Shown: one piece after another, positions 49,101-58,035 of the stretch
Layout of the letters: the number at the start of each line of letters is the position of its first letter
Position numbering within the stretch: position 1 is the stretch's first letter
From: Hofstenia miamia
Taxonomy: Eukaryota > Xenacoelomorpha > Acoela
Reading direction: 5' to 3'
NCBI GenBank assembly: GCA_004352715.1
Contig: SCFE01000003.1
Location: forward strand, 2,971,713 to 3,035,712
Length of the DNA stretch: 64,000 nt
The notes under the pieces: generated by a model
Told to the model about the DNA's origin: nothing
Database searches by the model: none
Seen by the model: only the letters and a program-made list of their open reading frames with translations
Made by a program: the position numbers and the translations under genes

Positions 49101-49659
49101 TTGCTTTTTTCCAAAACTATAAACATTAAAGATTACATGCATTGGATATTCACTTTTATAAACGTACAAATTTTACAAACATTGAAGTTCTAAAAATGTT
49201 AATATATTAAGTGATGCAAATTTCAATTTCTGATCGCGGAGATGGATTTGTTTAGAAAATTAAATATTGCTTGAATTATGCATTTTTACGAGGCAGCAGA
49301 CCGCGCTCGATTACTGAAGGTCATACTTGAAAGCAAAGATTTCTATAGAAGACGACATACGTTTACTTTACGAAGTTTAGTATGCATGCGAAATAGTAAC
49401 TAAACATACAAGTGTGAATCAGGTAGTCGATTACGTAGCAATCAAAGAAAATAAATGTGTACAGTCTAAAACTGCTGTTTCTTGATAATAAACATTTCCC
49501 ATGTAATGCGTATGAAGTTTTGTAAATAACTGCTAATGAAATATAAATCACGAAGGAACTAACTACCTATTACTGTAGAAGGTTGCTCAGTGCGTGGTCG
49601 CGCTTCCGCTGACTTTGAACGCCTTCTCTGACTGGTTGGATTAGGTGGAACTCGTTTAG
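30997..49659 (-). CDS. SORBS: SORBS-family adaptor (Sorbin/vinexin/CAP), 19-exon 3' portion
   Basis: This scaffold protein of actin adhesion sites has a SoHo motif that binds flotillin in vertebrate members, and three C-terminal SH3 domains that bind proline-rich partners such as vinculin. I joined 19 exons on the minus strand: 49659-49567, 49001-48958, 43437-43368, 42981-42865, 41500-41438, 41234-41184, 40061-39936, 39766-39704, 37785-37658, 37611-37518, 37176-37084, 36054-35978, 34854-34733, 34105-33991, 33916-33716, 33616-33487, 31444-31404, 31264-31209, 31165-30997. Every junction is GT..AG and all phases agree, giving about 616 codons to a TAG. The order SoHo, linker with the GGEIPINGL motif, SH3-SH3-SH3 and the ending FGTFPGNF match the family. 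The 5' end is not found. The whole gene sits on one strand and its introns hold the MITEs. Confidence 0.9.
31209..31264 (-). CDS. SORBS: SORBS exon: linker into SH3-3
   Basis: 56 nt, acceptor AATTTTAG, donor GTAAGT. Encodes [19 protein letters not shown], a Ser/Thr-rich linker whose last codon is shared with the next exon. Phase 0 in, phase 2 out. Confidence 0.85.
31404..31444 (-). CDS. SORBS: SORBS micro-exon: Ser-rich linker
   Basis: 41 nt between a strong acceptor (TTTATTTATTTAG) and donor GTATTG. Encodes [14 protein letters not shown]. Its phase (1 in, 0 out) is exactly what is needed to connect the SH3-2 exon to the next exon, which is the main support. There is no sequence homology to lean on. 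Confidence 0.7.
31582..31749 (-). other. Open frame in SORBS intron, possible alternative exon
   Basis: A 55-codon frame from ATG 31749 to TAG 31582, charged and protein-like ([20 protein letters not shown]). It lies in the intron between SORBS exons 31404-31444 and 33487-33616. None of its possible acceptors continues the SH3-2 exon in the right phase, so it does not fit as a simple alternative 3' exon. I do not recognise it. Confidence 0.2.
33487..33616 (-). CDS. SORBS: SORBS exon: second half of SH3-2
   Basis: 130 nt, acceptor TTTGTTTTAG, donor GTAAGT. Encodes [20 protein letters not shown] and [13 protein letters not shown]: the RT-loop end, the conserved Trp, and the G-x-F-P motif. The usual P-x-x-Y-V has Phe (PIAFVEV). 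Phase 0 in, 1 out. Confidence 0.95.
33716..33916 (-). CDS. SORBS: SORBS exon: inter-SH3 linker and first half of SH3-2
   Basis: 201 nt (67 codons, phase 0-0). Starts [15 protein letters not shown], directly following the SH3-1 end as in vertebrate members, then a Ser/Pro linker ([13 protein letters not shown]), then [19 protein letters not shown], the start of SH3-2. Donor GTAAGC. Confidence 0.95.
33991..34105 (-). CDS. SORBS: SORBS exon: second half of SH3-1
   Basis: 115 nt, acceptor TATTTTAG, donor GTAATT. Encodes [38 protein letters not shown], with the conserved Trp and the PxNYV motif intact. Phase 2 in, 0 out. Confidence 0.96.
34733..34854 (-). CDS. SORBS: SORBS exon: linker and start of SH3-1
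   Basis: 122 nt, acceptor CGATTTTAG, donor GTAATT. Encodes [18 protein letters not shown], then [14 protein letters not shown], the first strand of SH3-1 (ALYDF-equivalent VVFAFKS). Phase 0 in, 2 out. Confidence 0.9.
35978..36054 (-). CDS. SORBS: SORBS exon: Ser/Thr-rich linker
   Basis: 77 nt, acceptor GTACTTTAG, donor GTAAGC. Encodes [15 protein letters not shown] and NPTAVIKK. Found because the flanking exons required a phase 1-in, 0-out insert, and this is the only such segment I saw between them. Confidence 0.8.
36293..36320. repeat. (TA)n microsatellite in SORBS intron
   Basis: About 13 TA units. Similar runs lie at 45677-45695, 58005-58031, 58240-58260, 61095-61135 and 62129-62157. 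Confidence 0.9.
37084..37176 (-). CDS. SORBS: SORBS exon: Gln/Ser-rich linker
   Basis: 93 nt, phase 1-1, acceptor TTTTACTTAG, donor GTTTGT. Encodes [20 protein letters not shown] then [10 protein letters not shown]. The length is a multiple of three, so it can be skipped in frame. Confidence 0.82.
37518..37611 (-). CDS. SORBS: SORBS exon with GGEIPINGL core motif
   Basis: 94 nt, acceptor TCCATTGTTATAG, donor GTATAG. Encodes [31 protein letters not shown]. The 'Y-x-x-V-x-x-GGxIPxxGL' pattern is a hallmark of the region between SoHo and SH3-1 in this family. Phase 0 in, 1 out. Confidence 0.93.
37658..37785 (-). CDS. SORBS: SORBS exon: Ser-rich linker
   Basis: 128 nt, acceptor GGTCTTTTAG, donor GTAAAA (weak). 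Encodes [20 protein letters not shown] then [26 protein letters not shown] and DRSTMS look like possible phosphorylation sites. Phase 1 in, 0 out. Confidence 0.85.
37974..39243. mobile_element. MITE-like element with composite terminal inverted repeats
   Basis: The left end at about 37974-38010 (GCGCGCACTAGTGATT, then TTTTAATTTACG) and a right-hand copy at about 39147-39162 are exact 16-bp inverted repeats. A second, outer right copy (GCGCGCACTGTTGATT on the minus strand) ends near 39240. A further GCGCAC-type block lies at 38062-38075 and 38175-38185. No transposase. It contains the smaller hAT MITE at 38512-38897 as a nested insertion. The superfamily is unclear; I see no certain target duplication. 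Confidence 0.6.
38512..38897. mobile_element. hAT-type MITE (386 bp) with 8-bp target duplication
   Basis: Ends are CAGTGGCGCCAC on the left and, read inward on the other strand, AAGTGGCGTCAC on the right. Flanking 8-mers are GTTACTAT (38504-38511) and ATTACTAT (38898-38905), a 7/8 match. 8-bp duplications and CA(G)-type termini define hAT elements. No transposase inside. Inserted within the larger MITE at 37974-39243 in a SORBS intron. Confidence 0.75.
39704..39766 (-). CDS. SORBS: SORBS cassette-type exon (63 nt)
   Basis: Acceptor AGCTTTTAG, donor GTAAGG, phase 1-1. Encodes [20 protein letters not shown], acidic and helical. A phase-preserving module that could be alternatively spliced. 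Confidence 0.72.
39936..40061 (-). CDS. SORBS: SORBS cassette-type exon (126 nt)
   Basis: Acceptor TTTTTTAG, donor GTACTT, phase 1-1. Encodes [41 protein letters not shown]. An earlier donor at GTCCGT is possible but would change the phase. Confidence 0.75.
40090..41183 (-). other. SORBS intron
   Basis: AT-rich intron without supported internal features. Confidence 0.5.
41184..41234 (-). CDS. SORBS: SORBS micro-exon (51 nt)
   Basis: Acceptor CATATTTTCAG, donor GTACTC, phase 1-1. Encodes [16 protein letters not shown], Pro-rich. A skippable module. Confidence 0.75.
41438..41500 (-). CDS. SORBS: SORBS cassette-type exon (63 nt)
   Basis: Acceptor TTGTCGTTAAG, donor GTAGGT, phase 1-1. Encodes [20 protein letters not shown], following the SoHo exon. 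Confidence 0.78.
42865..42981 (-). CDS. SORBS: SORBS SoHo-motif exon
   Basis: 117 nt, phase 1-1, acceptor CTGTTTAG, donor GTAAGC. Encodes [20 protein letters not shown] then [18 protein letters not shown]. The WYKTMFK core is the signature of the sorbin-homology (SoHo) motif. In vertebrate members this region binds flotillin. The exon identifies the gene independently of the SH3 domains. Confidence 0.92.
43368..43437 (-). CDS. SORBS: SORBS exon: Ser/Thr/Pro-rich (tentative)
   Basis: 70 nt, acceptor AATATTTAG, donor GTTCCA (weak). Encodes [20 protein letters not shown] then SSK. Its phase (0 in, 1 out) is what is needed between the 44-nt exon and the SoHo exon. Without homology this remains a phase-guided call. 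Confidence 0.55.
43889..45695. repeat. Left arm of large inverted duplication
   Basis: Reverse-complementary to 58239-60045 over about 1.8 kb, with matches at every point compared (for example the TGGATGGATT-free (TA)n edge at 45677 and the segment around 44255-44290). The right arm stops exactly at a gap edge, suggesting a haplotype contig placed in reverse. The sequence itself is non-coding. Confidence 0.88.
45697..48467. repeat. 328-bp tandem satellite, about 8.5 units
   Basis: Unit starts (TCTAATAAAATTGG) occur at 45697, 46025, 46353, 46681, 47009, 47337, 47665, 47993 and 48321, a constant 328 bp. Units look identical; I noticed one change (C for A at about 48387 in the last, partial unit). 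Each unit has the palindrome GCGGTATACCGC and further GCGGT copies. Such identity implies very recent amplification or strong homogenisation. Confidence 0.97.
45697..48584. mobile_element. hAT-like non-autonomous element filled with 328-bp satellite (left copy)
   Basis: The right terminus ends ...CGCGCTCACCTCTA at 48584 and is followed by CTACATAC (48585-48592), the reverse complement of the GTATGTAG duplication seen around the second copy at 55659-56464. Inside are tandem 328-bp units (next entry) and a terminal region rich in GCGGT/ACCGC motifs (48455-48575). The other terminus is missing because the sequence is joined at an N at 45696. A 71-codon open frame at 48484-48699 overlaps the end and is not a gene. 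Confidence 0.8.
48592..48957. other. Unique flank of the satellite element, in SORBS intron
   Basis: Non-coding. 48593-48697 recurs in reverse at 55548-55650. Confidence 0.6.
48958..49001 (-). CDS. SORBS: SORBS micro-exon (44 nt)
   Basis: Acceptor GATGTTTTTAG, donor GTAAGT (perfect). Encodes [15 protein letters not shown]. Phase 1 in, 0 out. Strong splice sites carry the call. Confidence 0.7.
49567..49659 (-). CDS. SORBS: SORBS exon: basic Pro/Arg/Ser-rich segment
   Basis: 93 nt, acceptor ATTTTATTTAG, donor GTAGTT, phase 1-1. Encodes [30 protein letters not shown]. The most 5' exon I can support well; the gene must continue upstream. Confidence 0.75.
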
Positions 49660-51169
49660 CTAAATAAAATTTCTAGAGATCAAATAAAAGCAGGCAAACT
49701 CAAGAACTACTCGAAATGAGTGTAAGCCAAGCGTGATTCACATATAAAACCATTCTGCCGAATATTCAGCCTTCAAGTTTGTCCATTAATATTTGGCCGG
49801 ACATATTGCATGTGGATTGCCTTTGATTTTTTGTGGTTCTATAGCTATTCATCATATATGTTAAGAAAATTGCCTGAAAAATGTAATTTGATGTCCAGTC
49901 TAGCCGCATTTTAATGGAAAAACTTGAGAGCTCAATGTTCAGTTGGATGGCCTTATATGTACATCGTTCTTGACGTATGTAAGCTAATAAAAACTAAAAC
50001 GAAAAAAGCTTCTACATAACTGGGAATCATGGTTTACTCCGAATAAGGGATAATCATTAAAAGAAAAGGAACGCAAACTCCTTACAACTATTGAAAGCAT
50101 GCTTAATGGAACTCTGTATGTTCATGCAAAGGATCGTGCAACTCTAAGTGCTAGATGAAAACGAATGCAAGTACTACCTCTTGCAAAACGGTAATCTAAA
50201 AGCAAAACGTCAGAAGACAGTCCTACATCATTAATTAATCACTTAAAAGAAGTAAAAGCATTTGATAAAAGAACAGACTACAATGCTTTTAAGAAAATGT
50301 TTATAAGAAATCTCTGTGCTGTGATGCGTCAGCAAGATTGAAAAAGGAAAGGGTTGGAGGATTTCGCATTGAAATTTTCCCCAAAACTAAAATGCATGCT
50401 TTGGAAACAAAATGTCGCAAATGATTCTGCCCGTCTTAACTGTGCATTGCGTAATAAAGACATCACCGTCATTTTCAAAACAGAAAATAGATAAATATAA
50501 CGTTATAAGATGGAATCGACTACGATTAGAGATTGTGTGTTGATAAGATTTGTAAAAATAGCGTTTATACTGTCTATATCATAAAATTTTGATTTGTTTG
50601 CTTTCTTAAACCAATCGATTTAAATGAAAGCAATTCCAAATGCCTTTTCGGTGGTTAATTTGAAATTGATAAGAGATGGCCAATGTCAACTTAATTGCAT
50701 ACTAAAACACCCTAAAATGAGGTGGCGCGATAACTGAGCAATGTTCACACTGGAGAGTGACATCGGGTATCCGAGTAAACCCAACCCGATTTCGGGTTTC
50801 GGGCCGGGTATCAAAGTGTCGTGTCGAGTTGGATTCGGGTACAAATATTAGATTGATTATTAAAAACAGACTGATCTAAATCACTGCTTGATTTGAGGAA
50901 GATCCAAGATGTTAAGTAATACCAGTGAATTGCTGTTTCTATCAGAAAATGATTGATGTCAATGATAATTTGATTGGACAGAGATCCATAATGTCAAAGC
51001 AAAGTCAGCGTTTCGGGTCGAGTCGTGTTCGGATCCATGTTTACCTCATATTGTCACTCTCTAGTGCATACGTCTTTTCTGCATAGAATTATAGAAACCT
51101 TTAAGAAATCTTCAAAAAATAACAGTGTAAAGTCATCGCTTTCAACAATGGGAAGATATATACATTATA
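49660..51169. other. Probable SORBS intron or upstream region with fossil sequence
   Basis: At 50140-50490 short protein-like pieces such as YNAFKKMFIRNLCAVMRQQD occur in one plus frame, ending with a stop near 50493. They may be a decayed retroelement ORF but match nothing I recognise. At 50755-51055 there is a GC-richer repeat-like block with CGGGTTTCGGGC-type runs. No gene is supported. Confidence 0.35.
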
Positions 51170-51174
51170 GATAA

Positions 51175-52462
51175 CAGGGTGTCAACTTATCAAGTTCCAG
51201 GCAGTTCAAGGTAGTTCCAGGCCGAAATGAGAGCAATTTTCAGGCAGTAGTATGGTGATCACACACCTTAAATTTTAAATTTACAGCCATTTCCCGATTG
51301 AAATTAAAGCAAATTACCACATTGGATGAAATTTTCCCCACGAGTAAATCATCTAGTTATCAAACCGATATAACCATACAATACATAAACAGTTTTTCGT
51401 ATTTTAATCACTTGAATAACCATTTTCGACTTGGCAAAAAATAGAGAAACATGTTTTTGCAGATTACATGCACGTGCAAAAAACCCATTTTGTTCAGTTG
51501 ATTTCAAAAAATTAAAATGAGGTACACACAATTGCTACAATGAAAATATCTAAGACAATAGTTGGCAAACCACTCAAATCAGAGAAATAATTTGTTAATC
51601 ATTATAGTATCCATATGTATTTAAAATAAAAAAGGGCGGAACATTTTTACATTGATTTTGTGAAACGGAGTAAAAAAGCACTAACCACTGGGTCATTTTT
51701 ACTAGTAAAATTTATTGCCCGAAAAGTTAATGATTCCTTTCCTAGGTTCCAAAATTAGATGTATTACTATGGAACAAGTAGTTCAGATTCACATTTCATC
51801 CAACTAAATATTTAGTAGATGATTGCTACATATAGTAGTGTCGAAAAACGATTTTTTAACCAACAATACATTTTTTGCCGAATTCGGCACCGAAAACTGC
51901 AAAATTGTTAATAACATGGTTGACATTGATATGTTTGGAAACATCATACTGGTGTGTAAATACAGGTTAGGGGTAGTACTATTCTTTAACCTTATATTTC
52001 CATAGAGTAATGACACGATTTTATACTTCTCTCAATGGAAAATCACACCCTTTTCGATATATGCACTAAAACTTTCCCACCAAACTCAAAATTGAATAGA
52101 AAAATATGTAGATTTTGATTTGCAATTTTGTAACAGAACTCGATGTAAATTAAAGTATTTTGAAATGACATGAAAAATTATAAAAATTTACTGTAGATTT
52201 CTAGTTCTAGGTGTGATGGCAGGTATTTTTATACCACATTCACAAAATATGTGGCTTTGTTAGTAGTAATTTTAGAATGAAATACGTATTGTATTTTTAA
52301 ATAAGTTAAGGCTTCTTTAAAAGACTATTGAAATACGTATTGTATTTATGTGAAAATATTACGTCCAATTATTTTCCTGTTATAATATCACAAATTGTGC
52401 TTGGGCTAACTTCCAAGCAGTTCAAAGGCAGTTCCAGATTTCCAGGCAGTGCGGACACCCTG
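51175..52462. mobile_element. Non-autonomous DNA transposon, CAGGGTGTC termini
   Basis: The left end is CAGGGTGTCAAC at 51175, the right end GCGGACACCCTG at 52462. Both ends are followed inward by repeated CAGTTC/AGTTCCAGG blocks. The 5-mer GATAA flanks both sides (51170-51174 and 52463-52467). The termini are of the common hAT 'CAGGGTGTC' type, although 5-bp rather than 8-bp duplication is unusual. 1288 bp, no transposase. Confidence 0.75.
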
Positions 52463-52467
52463 GATAA

Positions 52468-53670
52468 CACTCTTGAAGTACCATGAAACAAGGGACATGT
52501 TGAATGTTACCGAAAATAGCTGAAGAGAAATAATTATGGATAACATATTGCTGTAGAAAATCATGAGATCATGTTGAAATAAGAAAGCTTTCAGAAATCA
52601 GTCAGATGGAATTCTTCGTTGAATGGGTCACACAATAGGACCATTTCGCTTTCTTGTAACTACAGAGAATCAAACATATGATGATTTATAAAATAATTAT
52701 CGACTCAATACATTTCTGACCATCTATGAAGAATATTAATTAAAAATGGGAATTGATAAAATTACTGGCGGAAATTGAAGAGCGATTTTGGAGAATTCAG
52801 AAATTTGAGTTCTGATGAGATGAAATGAGACAGTTCAGTTCTTGATGTTGGCTTTTAATTATAAAAAACGCGAGATCTCGGAAATTCGCAACAGACTGAC
52901 TTTAGAGCATTAAAAATTTGCAATTTACGTCCTTTGTTAAGTTCTCTACACAAAATTAATATTTTCAAAAATATATCTGCCATTATGTCTATAATAAGAG
53001 CCTTTCATGATAATCCTGGTGTAAAACTTTTTTCCTGCGAAAAATTATTAGGATTTTTATTAAACTTGCTATTCTAAATCTCAGTAGACTTAAGAGTATT
53101 TGTAGCTTTAGTGTGAAATGTGAAGTTATATTAAAGCGCATTATGTTAAGGAACTGTGAGATATAACAGCAGGGATACAGCGATTCAATACGTTTACAAC
53201 TCAAAAGAATTCCAAAGTGACATTTAAAGATATGCGCGAATATAAACCAAACTCACACCAGACCAAGATACCAGTTCAACGAGGTGAAAAATAATGTTTA
53301 CGTGACAGAACTAGTTTAACATAAAGCTATTAAATTGTGCTGTTCCACACTATTTTGCAGATACTAGCATTAAAAAGTGTATATACAGATAAACAAAATC
53401 AAACAATGTGATACAGAAACAGGGAATTGCAAATGTACTATAGATGAAAACTTATTGACTAAATAAGGTGGCATAAGATTAACAATCTATAATTTATACA
53501 TATTGTTGTTGAATTCCTGAAATAACTTTTAGTAGCAAACTATGTTGAAAAGGCGGCTTAAGGATCTCATTTTTCAACACCCTGAAAAGAATAAAGCTTT
53601 AGCAGCCTGAATTTTTTGTAAGAAAGAAAAAATGTTTGCACTTTAATTAATTTTATATGAGCTACAGAAT
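52468..53670. other. AT-rich non-coding stretch
   Basis: No supported gene. Open frames are short and AT-driven. Confidence 0.45.
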
Positions 53671-53675
53671 GCCAC

Positions 53676-53678
<3 letters not shown>

Positions 53679-53720
<42 letters not shown>

Positions 53721-53722
53721 TA
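53679..53722. repeat. (AAT)n microsatellite
   Basis: About 14 AAT units. A second, shorter run at 54067-54088 ends the LINE 3' fragment next to it. Confidence 0.95.
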
Positions 53723-53964
53723 TTATAATAGTTCATGAAGAAGCATGTTTGCCGTTGTATGTCTATTTTCAGACAACAGCCACCACATAAAGATGTCATT
53801 AAATGTATTAGTAAAATTTTCATTACAAAAACAGGTTCAGGAATAGAACGTGCTTCGCGATTTTTGTTAAACCAAATCGTTTTTAATATCAAAATATAGT
53901 AGTGTGAATATAACTGCAGTAAAAATTGTAATTAATAATTTCATTTGAATGCATATAATTTTTA

Positions 53965-54088
53965 AGCTGTTGAAGAAGCTAGAGTCCTGAGGAAAGCTCT
54001 CAGACTCAATGGGAACTGGTGAGTTCCCCGAGCTGAGAGGGATACCAGCATGAAGCTGTGAGATGCAATAATAATAATAATAATAATG
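53965..54088 (+). mobile_element. 3' end of an RLE-type (R4/Dong-like) LINE with (AAT)n tail
   Basis: A GC-richer segment ending in CCAGCATGAAGCTGTGAGATG followed by (AAT)n. I read it as the 3' terminus of a LINE that targets or ends in AAT repeats, as Dong/R4-type elements do. It directly abuts an internal RT fragment. The identification rests on position and tail, not on coding sequence. Confidence 0.4.
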
Positions 54089-54547
54089 AGATAGATGGGC
54101 ATAGCTTGAGGTTTAGACGGGTATATTCCAGGGAGACAGCTTAGCCCCACTACTGTTTGTAGTTAGCATAATACATATCACAGAAAAGTAAAGGAGACAG
54201 GTATAAGGTATAAGATGGAGAAGAATGGTAGAGCAGTGAGTCACCTGTGGTACATGGACGACCTGAAGATGTACGCTAGTTCAAGGAAGATGTTGCAGAA
54301 GCAAGTGGAGACATTGGAGAAGGCAAGCGGAGATTCAGGATTGGAGTTTGGATTAGGAAAGTGTGCAGCAGTGACAATGACTAGAAGCAAGTGTGTGGAT
54401 GGGGAGGGTTTGAGGACAAGCTGTGGGGATAAGATTGAGGAAGTCAAAGAGGGGTACAAGTACTTAGGTGTGATAGAGAAAGATAGAACAGATCACGAGG
54501 AAATGAAGATGAGGTTAAGGAAAGAGTACAAGAGGAGAATAAGGAAG
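54089..54547 (+). pseudogene. RLE-type LINE reverse transcriptase fragment (R2/R4-like)
   Basis: Motif B region TGIFQGDSLAPLLFVVSIIH (54117-54176), then after a frameshift SHLWYMDDLKMYASS with the catalytic YMDD box (54239-54283), GLEFGLGKCAAVTM and YKYLGVIEKDR. GIFQGDSLxPLLF plus HLxYMDDLKxY is typical of R2/R4/NeSL-type LINEs with a C-terminal restriction-like endonuclease, unlike the APE-type LINEs elsewhere in the window. Codon use is also more G-rich than the neighbours. Cut by the gap at 54548. One stop (near 54196) and one frameshift. Confidence 0.82.
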
Positions 54548-55547
54548 NNNNNNNNNNNNNNNNNNNNNNNNNNNNNNNNNNNNNNNNNNNNNNNNNNNNN
54601 NNNNNNNNNNNNNNNNNNNNNNNNNNNNNNNNNNNNNNNNNNNNNNNNNNNNNNNNNNNNNNNNNNNNNNNNNNNNNNNNNNNNNNNNNNNNNNNNNNNN
54701 NNNNNNNNNNNNNNNNNNNNNNNNNNNNNNNNNNNNNNNNNNNNNNNNNNNNNNNNNNNNNNNNNNNNNNNNNNNNNNNNNNNNNNNNNNNNNNNNNNNN
54801 NNNNNNNNNNNNNNNNNNNNNNNNNNNNNNNNNNNNNNNNNNNNNNNNNNNNNNNNNNNNNNNNNNNNNNNNNNNNNNNNNNNNNNNNNNNNNNNNNNNN
54901 NNNNNNNNNNNNNNNNNNNNNNNNNNNNNNNNNNNNNNNNNNNNNNNNNNNNNNNNNNNNNNNNNNNNNNNNNNNNNNNNNNNNNNNNNNNNNNNNNNNN
55001 NNNNNNNNNNNNNNNNNNNNNNNNNNNNNNNNNNNNNNNNNNNNNNNNNNNNNNNNNNNNNNNNNNNNNNNNNNNNNNNNNNNNNNNNNNNNNNNNNNNN
55101 NNNNNNNNNNNNNNNNNNNNNNNNNNNNNNNNNNNNNNNNNNNNNNNNNNNNNNNNNNNNNNNNNNNNNNNNNNNNNNNNNNNNNNNNNNNNNNNNNNNN
55201 NNNNNNNNNNNNNNNNNNNNNNNNNNNNNNNNNNNNNNNNNNNNNNNNNNNNNNNNNNNNNNNNNNNNNNNNNNNNNNNNNNNNNNNNNNNNNNNNNNNN
55301 NNNNNNNNNNNNNNNNNNNNNNNNNNNNNNNNNNNNNNNNNNNNNNNNNNNNNNNNNNNNNNNNNNNNNNNNNNNNNNNNNNNNNNNNNNNNNNNNNNNN
55401 NNNNNNNNNNNNNNNNNNNNNNNNNNNNNNNNNNNNNNNNNNNNNNNNNNNNNNNNNNNNNNNNNNNNNNNNNNNNNNNNNNNNNNNNNNNNNNNNNNNN
55501 NNNNNNNNNNNNNNNNNNNNNNNNNNNNNNNNNNNNNNNNNNNNNNN
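54548..55547. other. Assembly gap (1000 N)
   Basis: Exactly 1000 N; left border of the reverse-placed contig. Confidence 0.99.
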
Positions 55548-55658
55548 GATTTGGAAAGCAGCAAGGAGTTTAGATTCACTCCATAGAACTGACTAGTATC
55601 ATGATCATACTGGACTGGTGATGTGTGCGTTATCTTATACAATCTACTGTGTATGTAG

Positions 55659-56464
55659 TAGAGGTGAGCGCGGTACAGGCTTCTTAAAAATTTTTCCACC
55701 GCAGCGAAAAAAGCTTCACCGTCACCCACCGCAATGTGCGCTTTTTTACTGCAAACCATCGTAATAAATCAAATTCTACCGCGGTATACCGCAATAAACT
55801 AGATTTTGAACTTCGTAGGAAAAGATAAATATTTCTGAATTGTGTTTAGGGTCATTGATCATTCGTGGAAAAACCTATAGACAATTTTTTGGTATTTCGT
55901 CAATTCGTCCAATTTTATTAGAGTAGTATGCAAATTTTCTATGAAATATACAAAAATCACTATTAATATTTTGTGTGTGAAACAGTTTTTTTGAGAAATA
56001 CTTAGAGATTTTAAATCTTAATACAAAGCACGTTATCTGTATAACGTTTATGCCTCTGCAAGTTGTTATATTCTACCGCTAGCCACCGCAATTGTGTAAA
56101 TTTCTACCGCGGTATACCGCAATAAACTAGATTTTGAACTTCGTAGGAAAAGATAAATATTTCTGAATTGTGTTTAGGGTCATTGATCATTCGTGGAAAA
56201 ACCTATAGACAATTTTTTGGTATTTCGTCAATTCGTCCAATTTTATTAGAGTAGTATGCAAATTTTCTATGAAATATACAAAAATCACTATTAATATTTT
56301 GTGTGTGAAACAGTTTTTTTGAGAAATACTTAGAGATTTTAAATCTTAATACAAAGCACGTTATCTGTATAACGTTTATGCCTCTGCAAGTTGTTATATT
56401 CTACCGCTAGCCACCGCAATTGTGTAAATTTCTGCCGCGATAGACCGCACCCCACTCATCTCCA
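55659..56464. mobile_element. hAT-like non-autonomous element, complete copy with 2 satellite units
   Basis: Starts TAGAGGTGAGCGCGG at 55659 and ends CACTCATCTCCA at 56464, so read inward the termini are TAGAGGTGAG and TGGAGATGAG. Perfect 8-bp target duplications GTATGTAG lie at 55651-55658 and 56465-56472. This combination is diagnostic of the hAT superfamily. The subterminal regions hold many ACCGC/GCGGT motifs, typical of transposase-binding repeats. The interior is about two 328-bp units. 806 bp, no coding capacity. Confidence 0.88.
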
Positions 56465-56472
56465 GTATGTAG

Positions 56473-58004
56473 TTCTTTACCTAAGGCGAGTGTCGCTATG
56501 AAACTGGTAACTTCTTTAAGTTTATGCTCAATGTTATTTTTTGCATAAGACTGTTAAAAATTCGTTGTGGTGTTACCCATGAAAATATGAGTATTACTTG
56601 TGTTAGATTTGAAATTAGTGTTATTAAAATGCTGTTTACAAAGATGTCAATAAGCTATAAATTTTCATTAACTAGTGTCACATCACCATTATAAACAAAC
56701 ACTTGTCTATGTCAATCGCCATCATGACATGTATTCGAAATCGCACATGTGAAATGGATTTTAACAGTTTCATTATTTAAATTTACACTTACTTATTTCC
56801 AATTTAGCAATACTACGTGCACAATAAATCTTCATTTCAATATGCATGGTGTATGTCACATGTTTTCCAGCAACTTATAGCTTTTTATTTACTGATTGAA
56901 CTGGTACATGTATTAGTAATTTCATCGGATCCCATGCTACATACAATATCAATTTTTTTTGTAATTTTTTTTATAGCTCTCTGTTCATACTTCTGCATTT
57001 TATTTTTGAAACAATTGTTTCAAAAAGTTGTTTTCTAACATATTTTCATAAAAATGTCTTCGTACGAATATCTTCGTAATATTGATTTTATATGACACCG
57101 CTCTTCAAACCCAATTAGTAATTATCACTATCTTCCTATATTGATAATTTGGAAATTAAGTAATGTTCTTAGGAAAAGTATGTATACGTTTATACCCCAA
57201 AACTGAACCTTATGTAATATGAAGTTCTAATATGCAGCCCTTGTATAATGAGAAGTCTTTTATGCAAACCTAGTGTTCACTTTACAAAGAAGAACTAGTT
57301 CATTATCTAGAAGAGAATTTACTTTAACTGCCTAAATCTCTAATTTTCAGATGGATACTTAACGTTTGTTGATGTAAAGGATTTTTCCTTAAACCTTGTG
57401 TATCACCGCTACTAATTGCTATAATACACTTTTTTGTAAGAATTGTTTGTATAAGAATTGCAAGGCTTAAAAGCTCTAAATTTATGAATTATTTAACAAT
57501 CAACACGAGGCTTAAAATATGAATTCAAATATTTTTGAAAATCTAATTTTCGGGTTTTTGTGTTTTTTATATTTTGTCGGTTTTCAAATTACGATGCCTC
57601 CGATTCGTTCTTATAAATACCATTTGACAAGCCGAAATTTAAGAATCATTTGAGAATATTTTAGGCTAATCATTAAGAATCATTATGGCTTGGCTCGATT
57701 AATGTAATTCCTTTAAAAAGGAAAGAGTGTACCCCTCAATTGCGGAATTAGATTGTTTTTAAACGGATTTTCATCAATTATTGAAATATGACACCAAATG
57801 AAATAATAATAATGTATTTTAGGAAAAATATTTTTGTTAATTTTTGATAGCAAACTTTAGATACAATACCTTAAAATTAGCATTTAAACGGTTTTCATGT
57901 GATTTTTATTGCAAAATAAAGAACCTGTCAGTTACAATTAACTGAATATATTTTACACTTTGATAAGTACTTTAATATTGAACAAGATTTGGCAGGTTTG
58001 CCCG

Positions 58005-58035
<31 letters not shown>

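Noticed and set aside
56817-57038. Possible small membrane protein
   Set aside because: Hydrophobic residues follow from T-rich sequence; no homology, splice context or conservation in the mirrored copy.
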